64,000 nucleotides of DNA from Chitinivibrio sp051745065 (GCA_051745065.1 JBNJDQ010000001.1:1-64000); one strand, 5' to 3'; shown: positions 8,261-17,877, counted from the stretch's first letter. The notes: generated by a model not told the origin, from the letters alone. Program-made: numbers and translations.

Positions 8261-9027
8261 GTATTACTCTCCACAGAATTTGAGAACATAACAGAATCAA
8301 GACACCGCAGCGAGTGGGTATCAAGATTAAAGAGTGAACGAAATACGGGCTCTCCAAGTGCGCAGGCGCATAATATATCAAGGGAAATATTCATATCCGG
8401 CGAATCAAGGTCGCCAACGGTATCCGTATCAACTTCACAGTGAATTATTTCCGAAACAGCAAGGATCTCTTCAATTACCCCTCCGGGATAGAGCCCTTTC
8501 TCCTGAATATCGTGTATCATATCGTAATGTATCAGAAAAACATGCTTTCCCCCGCGGTAAGACTGCTGCATATCGCGAATCAGCATTCGTGATATTTCCC
8601 AGCTTTTTTTCGGGGAGACCGCAACAGTCAGAATCTCCTCTTCTCCTCCTGAACACATTTTGTCAAGCCCCGCGATTACGGCTGCTGCTTCGGGGCCGGA
8701 TTCCGTATCAGTTTCAAGAAGATTCTGCAGCAGATCCCGTCCGCTGAGCAGCAGATCAATAGTTTCTGCCCCAAGGGATATTTTTTGGGCCCGAAGCAAT
8801 CCAAGGACATTTTCCATTCGGTGTGCGGTTGATACAAACTGAGAAAGACCGAGGAACGATGCAGATCCCTTAAGATTGTGAATATCCCTGAAAAGACCGT
8901 TCAGCCCTGCCGGCATTTGCTGATCAACCCTCCGGCCGGAAAAGAGAAGAAGTATCTCTTCAATTCGATCAAGCCTCTCAAGGGCGTTCTCTTTGAAGGC
9001 AGCAAAATCATCATCGTGAAGAGTCAT
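8257..9027 (-). CDS. stand-alone Hpt protein resembling the N-terminal part of CheA
   Basis: 256 aa. Residues 1-110 are a histidine phosphotransfer domain with His50 in DIHNLKGSASFLG, as in the CheA P1 domain. The second half resembles the middle segment of the CheA encoded at 59583-62762 (here HVFLIHYDMIHDIQEKG and DMNISLDILCACAL, there NVYLLCIDLQRDIEQKH and DMNLQLYILCSTVM). It therefore looks like a CheA cut down to P1 plus linker domain, with no kinase or CheW part. A phosphorelay role is likely, feeding the receivers of its neighbours. It sits between the STAS gene (5-nt gap) and the REC-PP2C gene (ATGA overlap). Confidence 0.82.
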   Translation of the reverse strand: MTLHDDDFAAFKENALERLDRIEEILLLFSGRRVDQQMPAGLNGLFRDIHNLKGSASFLGLSQFVSTAHRMENVLGLLRAQKISLGAETIDLLLSGRDLLQNLLETDTESGPEAAAVIAGLDKMCSGGEEEILTVAVSPKKSWEISRMLIRDMQQSYRGGKHVFLIHYDMIHDIQEKGLYPGGVIEEILAVSEIIHCEVDTDTVGDLDSPDMNISLDILCACALGEPVFRSLFNLDTHSLRCLDSVMFSNSVESNT

Positions 9028-9032
9028 TATAT

Positions 9033-9311
9033 CTACTCGATTTCGATATGCTTATCAAGACGCATCACCTTAAACATACGAATAATATCGGGATTAACAT
9101 TACGCAGGCTGAGCAGTCCGCCGTCCTTCTGGAGACTGTTCTGTACCTTGATAATAAAACCGATCCCCGTTGAATCAATAATGTCAACCTCGGACATATC
9201 AAAGGTAATATGCTGAACACCTTCAGCAATAATATCACTCACCTCTTCATGGAGATGCCCCACCGTGGATGATACGATATCTTCACGTATCTCAATGATT
9301 TCTTTACTCAT
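9033..9311 (-). CDS. STAS-domain anti-sigma-factor antagonist
   Basis: 92 aa from ATG 9311, preceded by GAGG with 8-nt spacing; a GTG 9 nt further upstream is less well placed. The single STAS domain has VQHITFDMSEVDIIDSTGIGFI. The Ser-Thr pair in DSTG sits where SpoIIAA/RsbV is phosphorylated. Such proteins switch partners between an anti-sigma kinase and a PP2C phosphatase according to phosphorylation. Both activities are encoded two genes downstream in the REC-PP2C-HATPase protein. No sigma factor gene is present in this cluster, so the output target is unknown. Confidence 0.87.
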   Translation of the reverse strand: MSKEIIEIREDIVSSTVGHLHEEVSDIIAEGVQHITFDMSEVDIIDSTGIGFIIKVQNSLQKDGGLLSLRNVNPDIIRMFKVMRLDKHIEIE

Positions 9312-9333
9312 GATCTTCACCTCAACCTTTCTC

Positions 9334-10656
9334 TCAGCGTAATACTCCCTGAATTATATCATTGAGCTCTGTCATATCAAAGGGTTTATTTATTACTGCA
9401 TGAAATGATGCCCGGTCAACCCACGGATCACTGCGCGCTTCTTCCTGTGTCGTCACAAGAACGACGGGCACCTCCGGACAAAGAGAACGGGCTTTTTCGG
9501 CAAATTCAACACCGTTCATTCCGGGCATATTAAGATCTGCAAAAACAAGAGTGGGAGTTTCCCTGCACAGGCGGTCAAGGGCTTCTTCCGCACGCATGAA
9601 CGTCTCCAGGGGATAGCCCATTTTAACAGCAAAACGTTCGTATTTTTTCAAAATAAAACGCTCATCATCAACAGCCCAGATAACCCCCCGGGAGCTGTGG
9701 ACCGCGTGGGTCAGGGGGATATCATCTTCAAAAAGAGAAAGGTATCTCTTCCGGTAAGCCTCCATTCCCCGGTGCTGTAGCAGCTCACGCAGAGCTGTGC
9801 GGAAGGACTCATGCCCTGAAAGGGATTCCACGATGGATTCACAGTTTGTGAAAACAAGAACCTCCGCCAGACGGCCAGCGGGATACACGCCGCTTTCAAG
9901 CATATTGTACATACCCGCAATAAGGGCTTTATCGGATTCATTTTGTAAGCCGTTGCCGACGGCAAAGGCAACCTCATCACTCCCGTCAAAGAGCCCGTCT
10001 GCCAGGAGAGCACTGTTTTTCTTCGGTGCAATTCTGCGAAGTGTTGCGTATGCCACGGCCCGAACATTCTCACTCTTCGGCGTGACCTGTACAACACGGC
10101 GAACATAGGGTTCCGCTTCGGAAATTTTAAGACTGCCGATAATATCCAGAATCGAAATAATCATGTTCGGATGATCAATATGTGAAAGCAGCTGATCAAA
10201 CAGGATGGAATAGAAATGCTCATTCATGATTCGTTTTATCTCAGCCTTGATGAAATCACGCAGGCGCACATCCTGAACGGCAAGTTTTTCCAACAACAGT
10301 TTTACTGCCGTGGCAGTGCCAGTATCAGCAACCTTCTTGACCAAAAGAAAATCATTCTGATCGTCTCCGCCCAGGGCGTTGATCAGCAGCGTTTCCCCCT
10401 GCTCACTTTGAGCCATCTTTTCGATTGCCCCCACCTGCACAGAACGACTGCCAAGAGACAGAAGCTTTTGCAGATGTCGCGAAGGAATCATATCATTTTC
10501 AAGCAGATAAAAAAGCTGATCCTCTCCCGCTGCGTCCAGCGCCTCCGTGAGCCCCGGGGCACCGGTGGAATCTTTCAAAAGCTCATGCAGCAGAGTGTCA
10601 CGCTCTTGAGTACGATGATTATGCATTGAATCTGTTCCCTTTTTTGTATTAGCCAT
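9334..10656 (-). CDS. HEAT-like repeat protein with C-terminal receiver domain
   Basis: 440 aa. Residues 30-310 are all-helical with HEAT-like repeats (LINALGGDDQNDFLLVKKVADTG, AYATLRRIAPKK). After a short linker, residues 325-440 form a receiver: acid pocket DDE, phospho-Asp in LVFADLNMPGMNGVEF, Thr-Thr in LVTTQEE, Lys in INKPFDM. A receiver at the C terminus of a repeat scaffold is uncommon and suggests a phosphorylation-controlled interaction surface. It is the first gene of the four-gene signalling operon (STAS, Hpt and REC-PP2C downstream), with AGGGGA before the ATG. Confidence 0.78.
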   Translation of the reverse strand: MANTKKGTDSMHNHRTQERDTLLHELLKDSTGAPGLTEALDAAGEDQLFYLLENDMIPSRHLQKLLSLGSRSVQVGAIEKMAQSEQGETLLINALGGDDQNDFLLVKKVADTGTATAVKLLLEKLAVQDVRLRDFIKAEIKRIMNEHFYSILFDQLLSHIDHPNMIISILDIIGSLKISEAEPYVRRVVQVTPKSENVRAVAYATLRRIAPKKNSALLADGLFDGSDEVAFAVGNGLQNESDKALIAGMYNMLESGVYPAGRLAEVLVFTNCESIVESLSGHESFRTALRELLQHRGMEAYRKRYLSLFEDDIPLTHAVHSSRGVIWAVDDERFILKKYERFAVKMGYPLETFMRAEEALDRLCRETPTLVFADLNMPGMNGVEFAEKARSLCPEVPVVLVTTQEEARSDPWVDRASFHAVINKPFDMTELNDIIQGVLR

Positions 10657-10685
10657 ACAAAGTCCCCTGTAAAATCTGATACCCT

Positions 10686-10714
10686 ATGGTAGCTTATTTT
10701 TTCAGGGAGTTCAA
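10686..10714 (-). promoter_or_regulatory. candidate promoter of the HEAT-REC/STAS/Hpt/PP2C operon
   Basis: On the minus strand TTGAAC (10709-10714) and TACCAT (10686-10691) are separated by 17 nt, 30 nt before the first start codon. Confidence 0.45.
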
Positions 10715-10727
10715 GGGATATTATGCA

Positions 10728-10752
10728 GGAGAGAGGGAAAACCCCTCTCTCC
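10728..10752 (-). terminator. hairpin after ppdK, probable terminator without a strong U run
   Basis: Perfect 10-bp stem GGAGAGAGGG/CCCTCTCTCC with a 5-nt loop, 9 nt after the ppdK stop. No T run follows on the minus strand, so termination may be imperfect or factor-assisted. Confidence 0.45.
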
Positions 10753-10760
10753 CGGGAATA

Positions 10761-13463
10761 TTACTTATTCTCAATTACTGCCTGAGCAGCTGCAAGACGT
10801 GCAATAGGCACACGATAGGGAGAACAGGAAACATAGTTAAGTCCGATGTTATGAAAGAACTTAACCGATTTCGGCTCACCGCCGTGTTCACCGCATACAC
10901 CGCATTTCAGGTCTTTCTGAGCAGAACGGCCTTTTTCGACACCGGTCTTCACGAGCTGACCAACACCTTCCTGATCAATCGACTGAAAAGGATCTTCCTG
11001 AAGGATCTTCTTATCCAGATAATCAGGCAGGAAAGAGCCGACATCATCCCGTGAATATCCAAGTGTCATCTGTGTCAGGTCATTGGTACCAAAGGAGAAA
11101 AATTCCGCTCCACCATCTACGGCTGCAACCTTGTCAGCAACAAGTGTTGCCCGGGGAATCTCCATCATCGTTCCAACCTGATACTTCAGATTTGAACCGC
11201 GTTCTGCAATAATTGCATCAGCTGTTTCACGGATGATCTTTGCCAGATAATTAAACTCTGTTTCGTTTCCGATCAGAGGAATCATTATTTCAGGCTTAAC
11301 CGTAACACCGGCATCATCCATATTGCAGGCAGCTTCAATGATTGCCTGAGCCTGCATCAGGGCGATTTCCGGAAACGTAATGGAGAGGCGGCACCCGCGA
11401 TGACCGAGCATGGGGTTCATTTCATGCAGAGAGTCGATCTTCTGCTGAACCTTTTGCTCAGAAATATTCATGCGCTGAGCCATCTCTTTGACGCCTGCCG
11501 CATCGCCGGGAACAAATTCGTGAAGGGGCGGATCCAGCAGACGGATAGTTACACCGTAGCCGTCCATTGCTTTAAAAATGCCTTCAAAATCCTCTCGCTG
11601 ATAGGGCAGAAGCTCGTTAATTGCCGCCTGACGGTCTTCCTTGGTTTCAGCAAGGATCATCTTACGAACAGACCATACGCGGTCTCCTTCGAAGAACATG
11701 TGCTCTGTACGGCACAGGCCGATACCATGAGCGCCGAGGGACCGGGCAACTTCCGAATCACGGGGAGAATCGGCATTGGTGCGAACATCAAGTGTCCGAA
11801 TGCTGTCGGACCAGTCCATAATGTCAGCAAACATCTTGTAGACTTCAGACTTCTGCGCGTCCGCATTCCCTTCGACAAGGCCGGAGATAACAGGAGAAGA
11901 CGAAGAAAGGACTTTCCCTGTAATGATCTCACCGGTTGTTCCGTCAATTGCAACAGGATCGCCTTCATTAATGACTGCATCACCGTTTTTGATTGTCTTT
12001 GCAGACGCATCGATTTCAATATCACCGGCGCCTACCACACAACATTTACCCCAGCTTCGGGCAACAACCGCTGCATGAGATGTCATACCACCCGTGGAGG
12101 TGACAACAGCTTCGGCGTACGCCATACCGGCAACATCTTCCGGGGACGTATCACGACGGAAGAGGACAACCTTCTTACCGGCTTTGGCCCATGCAACTGC
12201 ATCATCAGCAGAAAATACAACCTGACCGGAGGCAGCACCGGGTCCGGCGGGAAGACCTGTGGAAAAGAGCCGGCCTTCATCAATAGCCGCCTGTTTTTCC
12301 CGGGGGGCAAGAATGGGGAAAAGCAGCTGATTGAGATGATCACCCTGAATACGGGACAGAGCTTCCTCTTTGGAGATACGCCCTTCCTTTACCATATCCC
12401 AGGCGATTTTTACCGCTGCGAGCCCCGTGCGCTTACCTGTACGTGTCTGAAGAAGATAGAGATTTCCCTCTTCAATGGTAAACTCAATATCCTGCATATC
12501 ACCGTAGTGATCCTCAAGCTTTTTGCGAATATCAGTCAGCTCTTTGTAGATATCGGGCCAGAGATCACCCATTTCATCAATGGATTTGGGCGTACGGATA
12601 CCGGCAACAACATCCTCACCCTGTGCATCCACAAGGAATTCACCGTAGAAATGGTTTTCCCCGGTTGACGGATTACGTGTAAAAGCCACACCTGTACCTG
12701 AACTCTTACCCATATTACCAAAAACCATGGCCTGTACATTAACAGCAGTACCCTTGAGGCCGAAGATTTTTTCTTTCTGACGGTAAAGCTCAGCACGGGG
12801 GGTCATCCACGATTTGATAACCGCCATAATGGAGAGATCAAGCTGCTTGCGGGGATCCGTGGGAAAATCTTCGCCCACAGCGTCACGGTATACGGCTTTG
12901 TAATCTTCAACGACGGTTTTCAGCTCATCAATGGTAAGTTCGTTGTCAAAGTCGCGGTTGAATTTAACCTTCGCGGCTCTCAGCTTATCTTCAAATTTTT
13001 CATGAGCTACACCCATGACAACATCACCGAACATGTTGATGAAACGACGGTATGAATCCCAGGCCATACGCTCATTACCGGTCTTTTTTGCAAGACTTGC
13101 AACAACGTCATCATTAATTCCGAGATTCAGAACAGTATCCATCATCCCGGGCATGGACTGTGCTGCACCGGAACGAACCGATACAAGGAGCGGGCTCTCG
13201 GCATCACCGAATTTTGCACCCTTTGTTTCCTCCAGACGGTCCACATGTGCATTCAGTTCTTCTGCAAGAGTTTCCGGCATGGTTTCGCCGTTTTCATAGT
13301 AATACTCACACACATCTGTGGTAAGGGTGAATCCCGGCGGAACGGGAACACCAATGCTTGACATCTCTGCAAGGTTTGCACCTTTACCGCCAAGCTCAAG
13401 TTTCATAGAACGATCGCCTTCCGCCGTTCCTGCACCAAAGGAGTAAATATACTTCTTTGCCAT
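10761..13463 (-). CDS. ppdK: pyruvate, phosphate dikinase
   Basis: 900 aa, the full family length. It interconverts pyruvate + ATP + Pi with PEP + AMP + PPi in the cytosol. The N-terminal ATP-grasp domain begins KYIYSFGAGTAEGDRSMKLE. The swivelling domain carries the phospho-His in GGMTSHAAVVARSWGK. The C-terminal PEP/pyruvate barrel carries the catalytic Cys in CGVCGEHGGEP and the QMTLGYSRDDVG loop. The start is ATG 13463 because GGAGG lies 6 nt before it; a Met four codons upstream lacks a site. It lies 18 nt after the GH106-like gene, so the two are likely co-transcribed. In anaerobes PPDK often replaces pyruvate kinase and saves ATP equivalents. Confidence 0.95.
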   Translation of the reverse strand: MAKKYIYSFGAGTAEGDRSMKLELGGKGANLAEMSSIGVPVPPGFTLTTDVCEYYYENGETMPETLAEELNAHVDRLEETKGAKFGDAESPLLVSVRSGAAQSMPGMMDTVLNLGINDDVVASLAKKTGNERMAWDSYRRFINMFGDVVMGVAHEKFEDKLRAAKVKFNRDFDNELTIDELKTVVEDYKAVYRDAVGEDFPTDPRKQLDLSIMAVIKSWMTPRAELYRQKEKIFGLKGTAVNVQAMVFGNMGKSSGTGVAFTRNPSTGENHFYGEFLVDAQGEDVVAGIRTPKSIDEMGDLWPDIYKELTDIRKKLEDHYGDMQDIEFTIEEGNLYLLQTRTGKRTGLAAVKIAWDMVKEGRISKEEALSRIQGDHLNQLLFPILAPREKQAAIDEGRLFSTGLPAGPGAASGQVVFSADDAVAWAKAGKKVVLFRRDTSPEDVAGMAYAEAVVTSTGGMTSHAAVVARSWGKCCVVGAGDIEIDASAKTIKNGDAVINEGDPVAIDGTTGEIITGKVLSSSSPVISGLVEGNADAQKSEVYKMFADIMDWSDSIRTLDVRTNADSPRDSEVARSLGAHGIGLCRTEHMFFEGDRVWSVRKMILAETKEDRQAAINELLPYQREDFEGIFKAMDGYGVTIRLLDPPLHEFVPGDAAGVKEMAQRMNISEQKVQQKIDSLHEMNPMLGHRGCRLSITFPEIALMQAQAIIEAACNMDDAGVTVKPEIMIPLIGNETEFNYLAKIIRETADAIIAERGSNLKYQVGTMMEIPRATLVADKVAAVDGGAEFFSFGTNDLTQMTLGYSRDDVGSFLPDYLDKKILQEDPFQSIDQEGVGQLVKTGVEKGRSAQKDLKCGVCGEHGGEPKSVKFFHNIGLNYVSCSPYRVPIARLAAAQAVIENK

Positions 13464-13481
13464 CAATTCCTCCAATTTATC

Positions 13482-16466
13482 TTACTGGTTATTCTTCTCT
13501 TTTTCTGTTGATTTATCCCCGTAAATATCCAGGTACACCGGCCCCAGAATACCCGATCGTTCCGCACTGAGACGGTTGATAACATCCAGGGTATTCCGTA
13601 CTGACACGACAAGGTTATTGCGTTCGTTCGTGCGAACATAGTCGGTAATATCAATACGGTACGGAGACCATTTCAGGGGATCAAAGGTTACATCGTTCAA
13701 TCGCACTCCGGCGCTGCCGGAAAGGCGGGTAAAATTCAGATAGATTTTTTCAAATAGCTTGGGAACCTCAAACGTTATGGCATATTCCCCGGTACCGATG
13801 AGGTACGGATAGCCACTTTTCCCCCATTCATGGACATCGCTCTTTTTGTTTTTCCTGATCGTCCAGACCTTGCCGGATTTTTCCACGGGCATATCAACAG
13901 CCACAAAGGGCGGATACTTGACCGGATCAGGAAGATCGCTCTCCCCGCTTGATAAGATCAGTACCCGATTATTACCCTTGATAAGGGCCCGGGAAAGATC
14001 ATACACAAGAAGAGTGGTGGAATCGTCGAAGAAGGCCCTGCTGCGCTGGGGGACGGCGGAACTTCGGGTAATTGGACTAAGCTCATTCCCGTTTACGGAC
14101 ACCTTAAAACGTTTGGAAAGCCCCTCTTTGGATTCGGGGATTGTATTGAGAAATACAAGATAAGCCTCAGTACATTGATCGTTCGAGACAAAATGCCCTT
14201 CACTGTAATAGGTCAGGCGTCCGTTATTTCGATTTATCCCGATTTTGCTGCTCCAGCGGGAAAGGGGAAAACTGTTAAGAGATGCCGCCTGAAACTGCCA
14301 GCGATCTTCTTTCAGTTTAATGCGGTATTTATTAACGTATTCCCCGCGTCCGGTCTCTGCGTCTTCATCAAATGAGATAAAACGCGATTCCCCGGGAAAC
14401 AGGGTGTACACATCACGGTTATGCGTATCCAGCTCTATGGGCTCTGTCACCTGTTGACTGATATCGTATGAAATATATCGATCTCCATCTTCATCGTCGT
14501 CGGTATTTTCGTAGGGGTAGAAAGCAATCACAACATCCTCCGTACCACTGTTGAAAAACCAATACCCCTCCACACCGTTTATGGCAACACTCTTTTTCCA
14601 GAGATCCGAGGGATTACTCAGCCCCTTTGTTTTCATATCACCGCGATAATCATCCCCTGCAAGAAGACGGGCCAGCTTTTCAACGGATCCGCAGTCGACC
14701 TGCTTTGATTTTGCCTGTATCAATTTCCCCACACGCTTTATAAAGCTCGGGCTGTGACCGTCATCAAAACTGCCCTCCGGCGCATCATCCATAAAAAAGA
14801 GGGCGACCTTCTTTTTAGCCATCTGCTCAAGCTTAACAAAGAAAGAGTTATTAATCAATCGGGCATACGGAAGAATAACCCCGGTGAATCGGGAATATTC
14901 ATCATTTTCTTTTATCCGCACCCCCTCTGCAGTGATATCACACTCCAAAAGCATCTGCTCATCAACTATTTCAAAGTTGACGCCAAGCTCCTGCAGCACG
15001 TGCACAGCCTCGCTGATATTTTTAAGGGTTGCCTGCACTGCACCGGAAGAACTGAAGCAGAAATCAGACATAATTGACGTTGAGGGGTAGACCACTGCCA
15101 CATATTCGCCGTACCGTTCACACAGACGGGAAAAGGCAATATTACGGTTTATCAGGGAAACCAGTTCCGGCAGAACAGTAAAGTCGGGGTTTCCAAAGGA
15201 AAGCGCCTGAGGGGAAAGCTCTTCGTACCGGTAGTTTCTGTTGAATTTAACACCGTCAATAAACAGTTCCTGCGCTCCGTTACAGGCATGAAAAAGAGCG
15301 TCCTGCTTGATATCACCGATTGAAAGACCGGTCATGGCATTACTGCGACCAACAATTGCAAAAACGGGAAAATCATCCTTGCGGGCCCGGGAGTACAGGC
15401 TCAGGGCAGCGATCTCATTGACGCGGCGCCCTCCGGACGCAGCAGTTCCGACGGAATCAAACTCTCCGCCGGGCTGAGAAAACAGACATGGCAGCGCCGT
15501 GGACGGAGAAACCCGGTCCGACTCCACACCAACAGCCCATGTTTTGAGCGTGTTCTGCTTTGCCCATTTATCCACAACCGCGGGAAAACGATCGTACAGG
15601 GTATCCTGAAGAAAGCTGTACACATGGGGGCGGTACTTCACTTCGTTATCAGCAACATCGTAAAAGAGAGACGGTATTGTTTCTATGAGATTACGTTTAT
15701 ACCGGGAGCGGTACTTGGATATCAGCAGATCATCATCCCAGGGGACCCCCTGCTCAGAGGGAAGGATCGCAGGTACTTCCAGAAACACACCTTTGAAAAC
15801 ATCCTGATACTCAGGAAGAGTTACGGCTTTCAGGGGGTCAAGCACATGATTGACGTAGGACTGGCCGGCCTTCATACTGAAGAAATTGGGAATACACCGT
15901 CCATCAAAGTTACGATCATATCGCACGCGGAAGATAATAACCTTCCAGTGTCCATCCCCAACCTTCCACGAAACAGGATCTGAAAGTTCTTCTCCGTCGT
16001 AAAGCGTACGGGAGTCACCGATATATATCTTTCGTTTATTCCGTTTAACCGCAACAACATATTCCGTCACCCCCCGCTCGGGCTGATACCGGAAATGGTC
16101 TCCGCGTTCAAGGTTCACCTCTTCCTTAACCGTGAGACGGGCGGCACGGTAATTCTGGCGGCTGCTTATTTCCGACAGATAAAGCGATTCCCCCAGACGG
16201 GTAAAATCGTCACCGAGCAGAACCTGTATTCCGTGGTCCCGGCATTTTCTGAGAAGATATCCGAAAAGATCCCAGAATTCATCTGAGAGATACAGCGGAT
16301 ACATATCTGAAGCCGGACGAAGGACCACTCCGATGATCCCCGAATCAGCAAGCCTGGCAAGCTGAATACGGATCTCCTCTTCAGTTATTCTTCCGTTCCA
16401 TGACCATATTACCCACACGGCAGAACTGAACGTACTGCTTTCTACATAAGCGGAAACACTTTTCAA
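13482..16466 (-). CDS. GH106-like putative glycoside hydrolase without signal peptide
   Basis: 994 aa. The N-terminal VWVIWSWNGRITEEEIRIQLARLADSGIIGVVLRP resembles the start of GH106 (alpha-L-rhamnosidase-type) barrels. A central region YVAVVYPSTSIM and the C-terminal beta-sandwich (KIYLNFTRLSGSAGVRLNDV) fit the sugar-binding jelly-roll that family carries. No signal peptide is visible, so a cytoplasmic location or unusual export is implied. The start is TTG 16466: an in-frame TAG lies three codons upstream and AGG sits 5 nt before it. Substrate is not deducible. It lies between a receiver-like gene and ppdK on the same strand. Similarity is by eye, so the exact family is uncertain. Confidence 0.6.
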   Translation of the reverse strand: MKSVSAYVESSTFSSAVWVIWSWNGRITEEEIRIQLARLADSGIIGVVLRPASDMYPLYLSDEFWDLFGYLLRKCRDHGIQVLLGDDFTRLGESLYLSEISSRQNYRAARLTVKEEVNLERGDHFRYQPERGVTEYVVAVKRNKRKIYIGDSRTLYDGEELSDPVSWKVGDGHWKVIIFRVRYDRNFDGRCIPNFFSMKAGQSYVNHVLDPLKAVTLPEYQDVFKGVFLEVPAILPSEQGVPWDDDLLISKYRSRYKRNLIETIPSLFYDVADNEVKYRPHVYSFLQDTLYDRFPAVVDKWAKQNTLKTWAVGVESDRVSPSTALPCLFSQPGGEFDSVGTAASGGRRVNEIAALSLYSRARKDDFPVFAIVGRSNAMTGLSIGDIKQDALFHACNGAQELFIDGVKFNRNYRYEELSPQALSFGNPDFTVLPELVSLINRNIAFSRLCERYGEYVAVVYPSTSIMSDFCFSSSGAVQATLKNISEAVHVLQELGVNFEIVDEQMLLECDITAEGVRIKENDEYSRFTGVILPYARLINNSFFVKLEQMAKKKVALFFMDDAPEGSFDDGHSPSFIKRVGKLIQAKSKQVDCGSVEKLARLLAGDDYRGDMKTKGLSNPSDLWKKSVAINGVEGYWFFNSGTEDVVIAFYPYENTDDDEDGDRYISYDISQQVTEPIELDTHNRDVYTLFPGESRFISFDEDAETGRGEYVNKYRIKLKEDRWQFQAASLNSFPLSRWSSKIGINRNNGRLTYYSEGHFVSNDQCTEAYLVFLNTIPESKEGLSKRFKVSVNGNELSPITRSSAVPQRSRAFFDDSTTLLVYDLSRALIKGNNRVLILSSGESDLPDPVKYPPFVAVDMPVEKSGKVWTIRKNKKSDVHEWGKSGYPYLIGTGEYAITFEVPKLFEKIYLNFTRLSGSAGVRLNDVTFDPLKWSPYRIDITDYVRTNERNNLVVSVRNTLDVINRLSAERSGILGPVYLDIYGDKSTEKEKNNQ

Positions 16467-16509
16467 AAGAACCTACCCATCTGTGCATTTTACCCTGATT
16501 ATAATTCGG

Positions 16510-16848
16510 CTATACTGCCGCTGCTATCTGCTCCACGCTGCTGCTGCCTTCTATTACGACATCTTCTGCAGCAGGCTCACGCCCGTCCAGACTTTTAAAG
16601 CCTTCCGGCGTATTATGAAACAGGATCGCAACATTTCGCAATTCCGTAACTGTTCCGAAATATGAGTACATCGCCTCACCGCGGAACCAGCTGCGGACAT
16701 CTATAACGATTCTGTCAAAGGAATCTTTCAGGGCATCCATAAAAGTTCCGCTGTCACGGCAAAGGATAACCTCATGTCCGGCCTTTTCAAGGGCTTTTTT
16801 AAGATTATCCCTGAAATGTCGTTCTTCTTCCAGTAGTAGCAATTTCAT
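16510..16848 (-). CDS. degenerate receiver-like protein
   Basis: 112 aa. The N-terminal MKLLLLEEERHFRDNLKKALEKAGHEVILC has the receiver start with Glu residues in place of the Asp acid pocket. FDRIVIDVRSW supplies an Asp near residue 50 where phosphorylation would occur. The usual conserved Lys near the C terminus is not obvious. It lies 21 nt downstream of a histidine kinase gene, so it is the likely cognate single-domain response regulator or a pseudo-receiver that only binds. No output domain is present. Confidence 0.6.
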   Translation of the reverse strand: MKLLLLEEERHFRDNLKKALEKAGHEVILCRDSGTFMDALKDSFDRIVIDVRSWFRGEAMYSYFGTVTELRNVAILFHNTPEGFKSLDGREPAAEDVVIEGSSSVEQIAAAV

Positions 16849-16869
16849 TTAATATCCTCCGTAGTGTAC

Positions 16870-17877
16870 TTACTCATCGATTGGAAACTCCACCGTAAAC
16901 TGTGCTCCGCGTCCCGGCTCTGATGAAAAGGCAATATTCCCTCTCAGGCTTTGCACATAGCGCTTTAATACAAACAGACCTGTTCCCCGCCGCTTGTATT
17001 TGGTTGTAAAGAATGGTGCGAATATATCTTTCTGAACAAGATAGGGAATGCCCTGACCGGAATCGCGTACAGTCAGTACAAGGGTTCCCTCCCGCACGGA
17101 ACAGGAAAGATGAATTCTGCCGCCTTTTTTGGCATCACCGAAAGATTCAAAGGCATTCGACAAAAGGATATCGACCATTTCGTTCCACACAGCCTCACTT
17201 ACGGGCAGATAAACATCTGCGGCAATATCCTCGATCAATTCCACCCCGGAAAGGGAAAAGACACGGGCCGTCCGACCAACTTTCCGGCGCAGTGCAGATG
17301 GTACAGAGCAGGTACCCGATTCCATGAGAAAGGCCTCATTGCGGTACAAAGACATAACATTCCGGCTTTCCCGGTCATAATCACTGATCACCTTGAGTAT
17401 TTCCCGCAGATTGTTCTGAATTTCTTCGTTGCTGCCGGCCTCTATCTGACTCAACTGAACCAAACCGCTGATACCACCGAGAACATTGCGCAGTTTATGA
17501 TAGTTAATCCCCAGCACGCGTATTGCTGCGCAGGCTGCTTCACGGACGGCGGTCTCGCGGGCATCAACTTTCTCTGCAAAGAGCTGGGCCGCCGCATCGG
17601 CAAAGACCTGCATTTCATCACCGGCGCCATGCAGCACAAGCCTGCTGTCAAAATCGGAAACGATACCCTTGCCTGCATCGGGATCATCGTCCCGGGCCGG
17701 CCGAATACCCGCAGCATCAATATTCAAAACAGTCTCACCCCAGACAACCCGAAACGAGACAGAACGGGACCACTGATTTTTCAGGGATTGTGCCACTGTA
17801 TGAAGAAAAGAAAGTCCGTCACCGGCGGTACGGGCGCCTGTAATCAGGAGCAGCAGTACAGAAGCATCAGTCTTCAT
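16870..17877 (-). CDS. cytosolic sensor histidine kinase
   Basis: 335 aa with no convincing membrane segment. An unrecognised ~115-residue N-terminal region precedes the phospho-acceptor helix INYHKLRNVLGGISGLVQL, an HxxRN-type H-box rather than the common HELRTP. The ATPase domain has N box EMVDILLSNAFES, G1 RDSGQGIP, F box FAPFFTTK and G2 GTGLFVL. It likely phosphorylates the receiver-like protein encoded 21 nt downstream. It lies 9 nt after the TPR membrane protein gene, so sensing may depend on that protein or on an internal cue. Confidence 0.8.
   Translation of the reverse strand: MKTDASVLLLLITGARTAGDGLSFLHTVAQSLKNQWSRSVSFRVVWGETVLNIDAAGIRPARDDDPDAGKGIVSDFDSRLVLHGAGDEMQVFADAAAQLFAEKVDARETAVREAACAAIRVLGINYHKLRNVLGGISGLVQLSQIEAGSNEEIQNNLREILKVISDYDRESRNVMSLYRNEAFLMESGTCSVPSALRRKVGRTARVFSLSGVELIEDIAADVYLPVSEAVWNEMVDILLSNAFESFGDAKKGGRIHLSCSVREGTLVLTVRDSGQGIPYLVQKDIFAPFFTTKYKRRGTGLFVLKRYVQSLRGNIAFSSEPGRGAQFTVEFPIDE

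Noticed and set aside
11400..12668. 422-codon plus-strand frame opposite ppdK
   Set aside because: Antisense to conserved ppdK codons; no motif.
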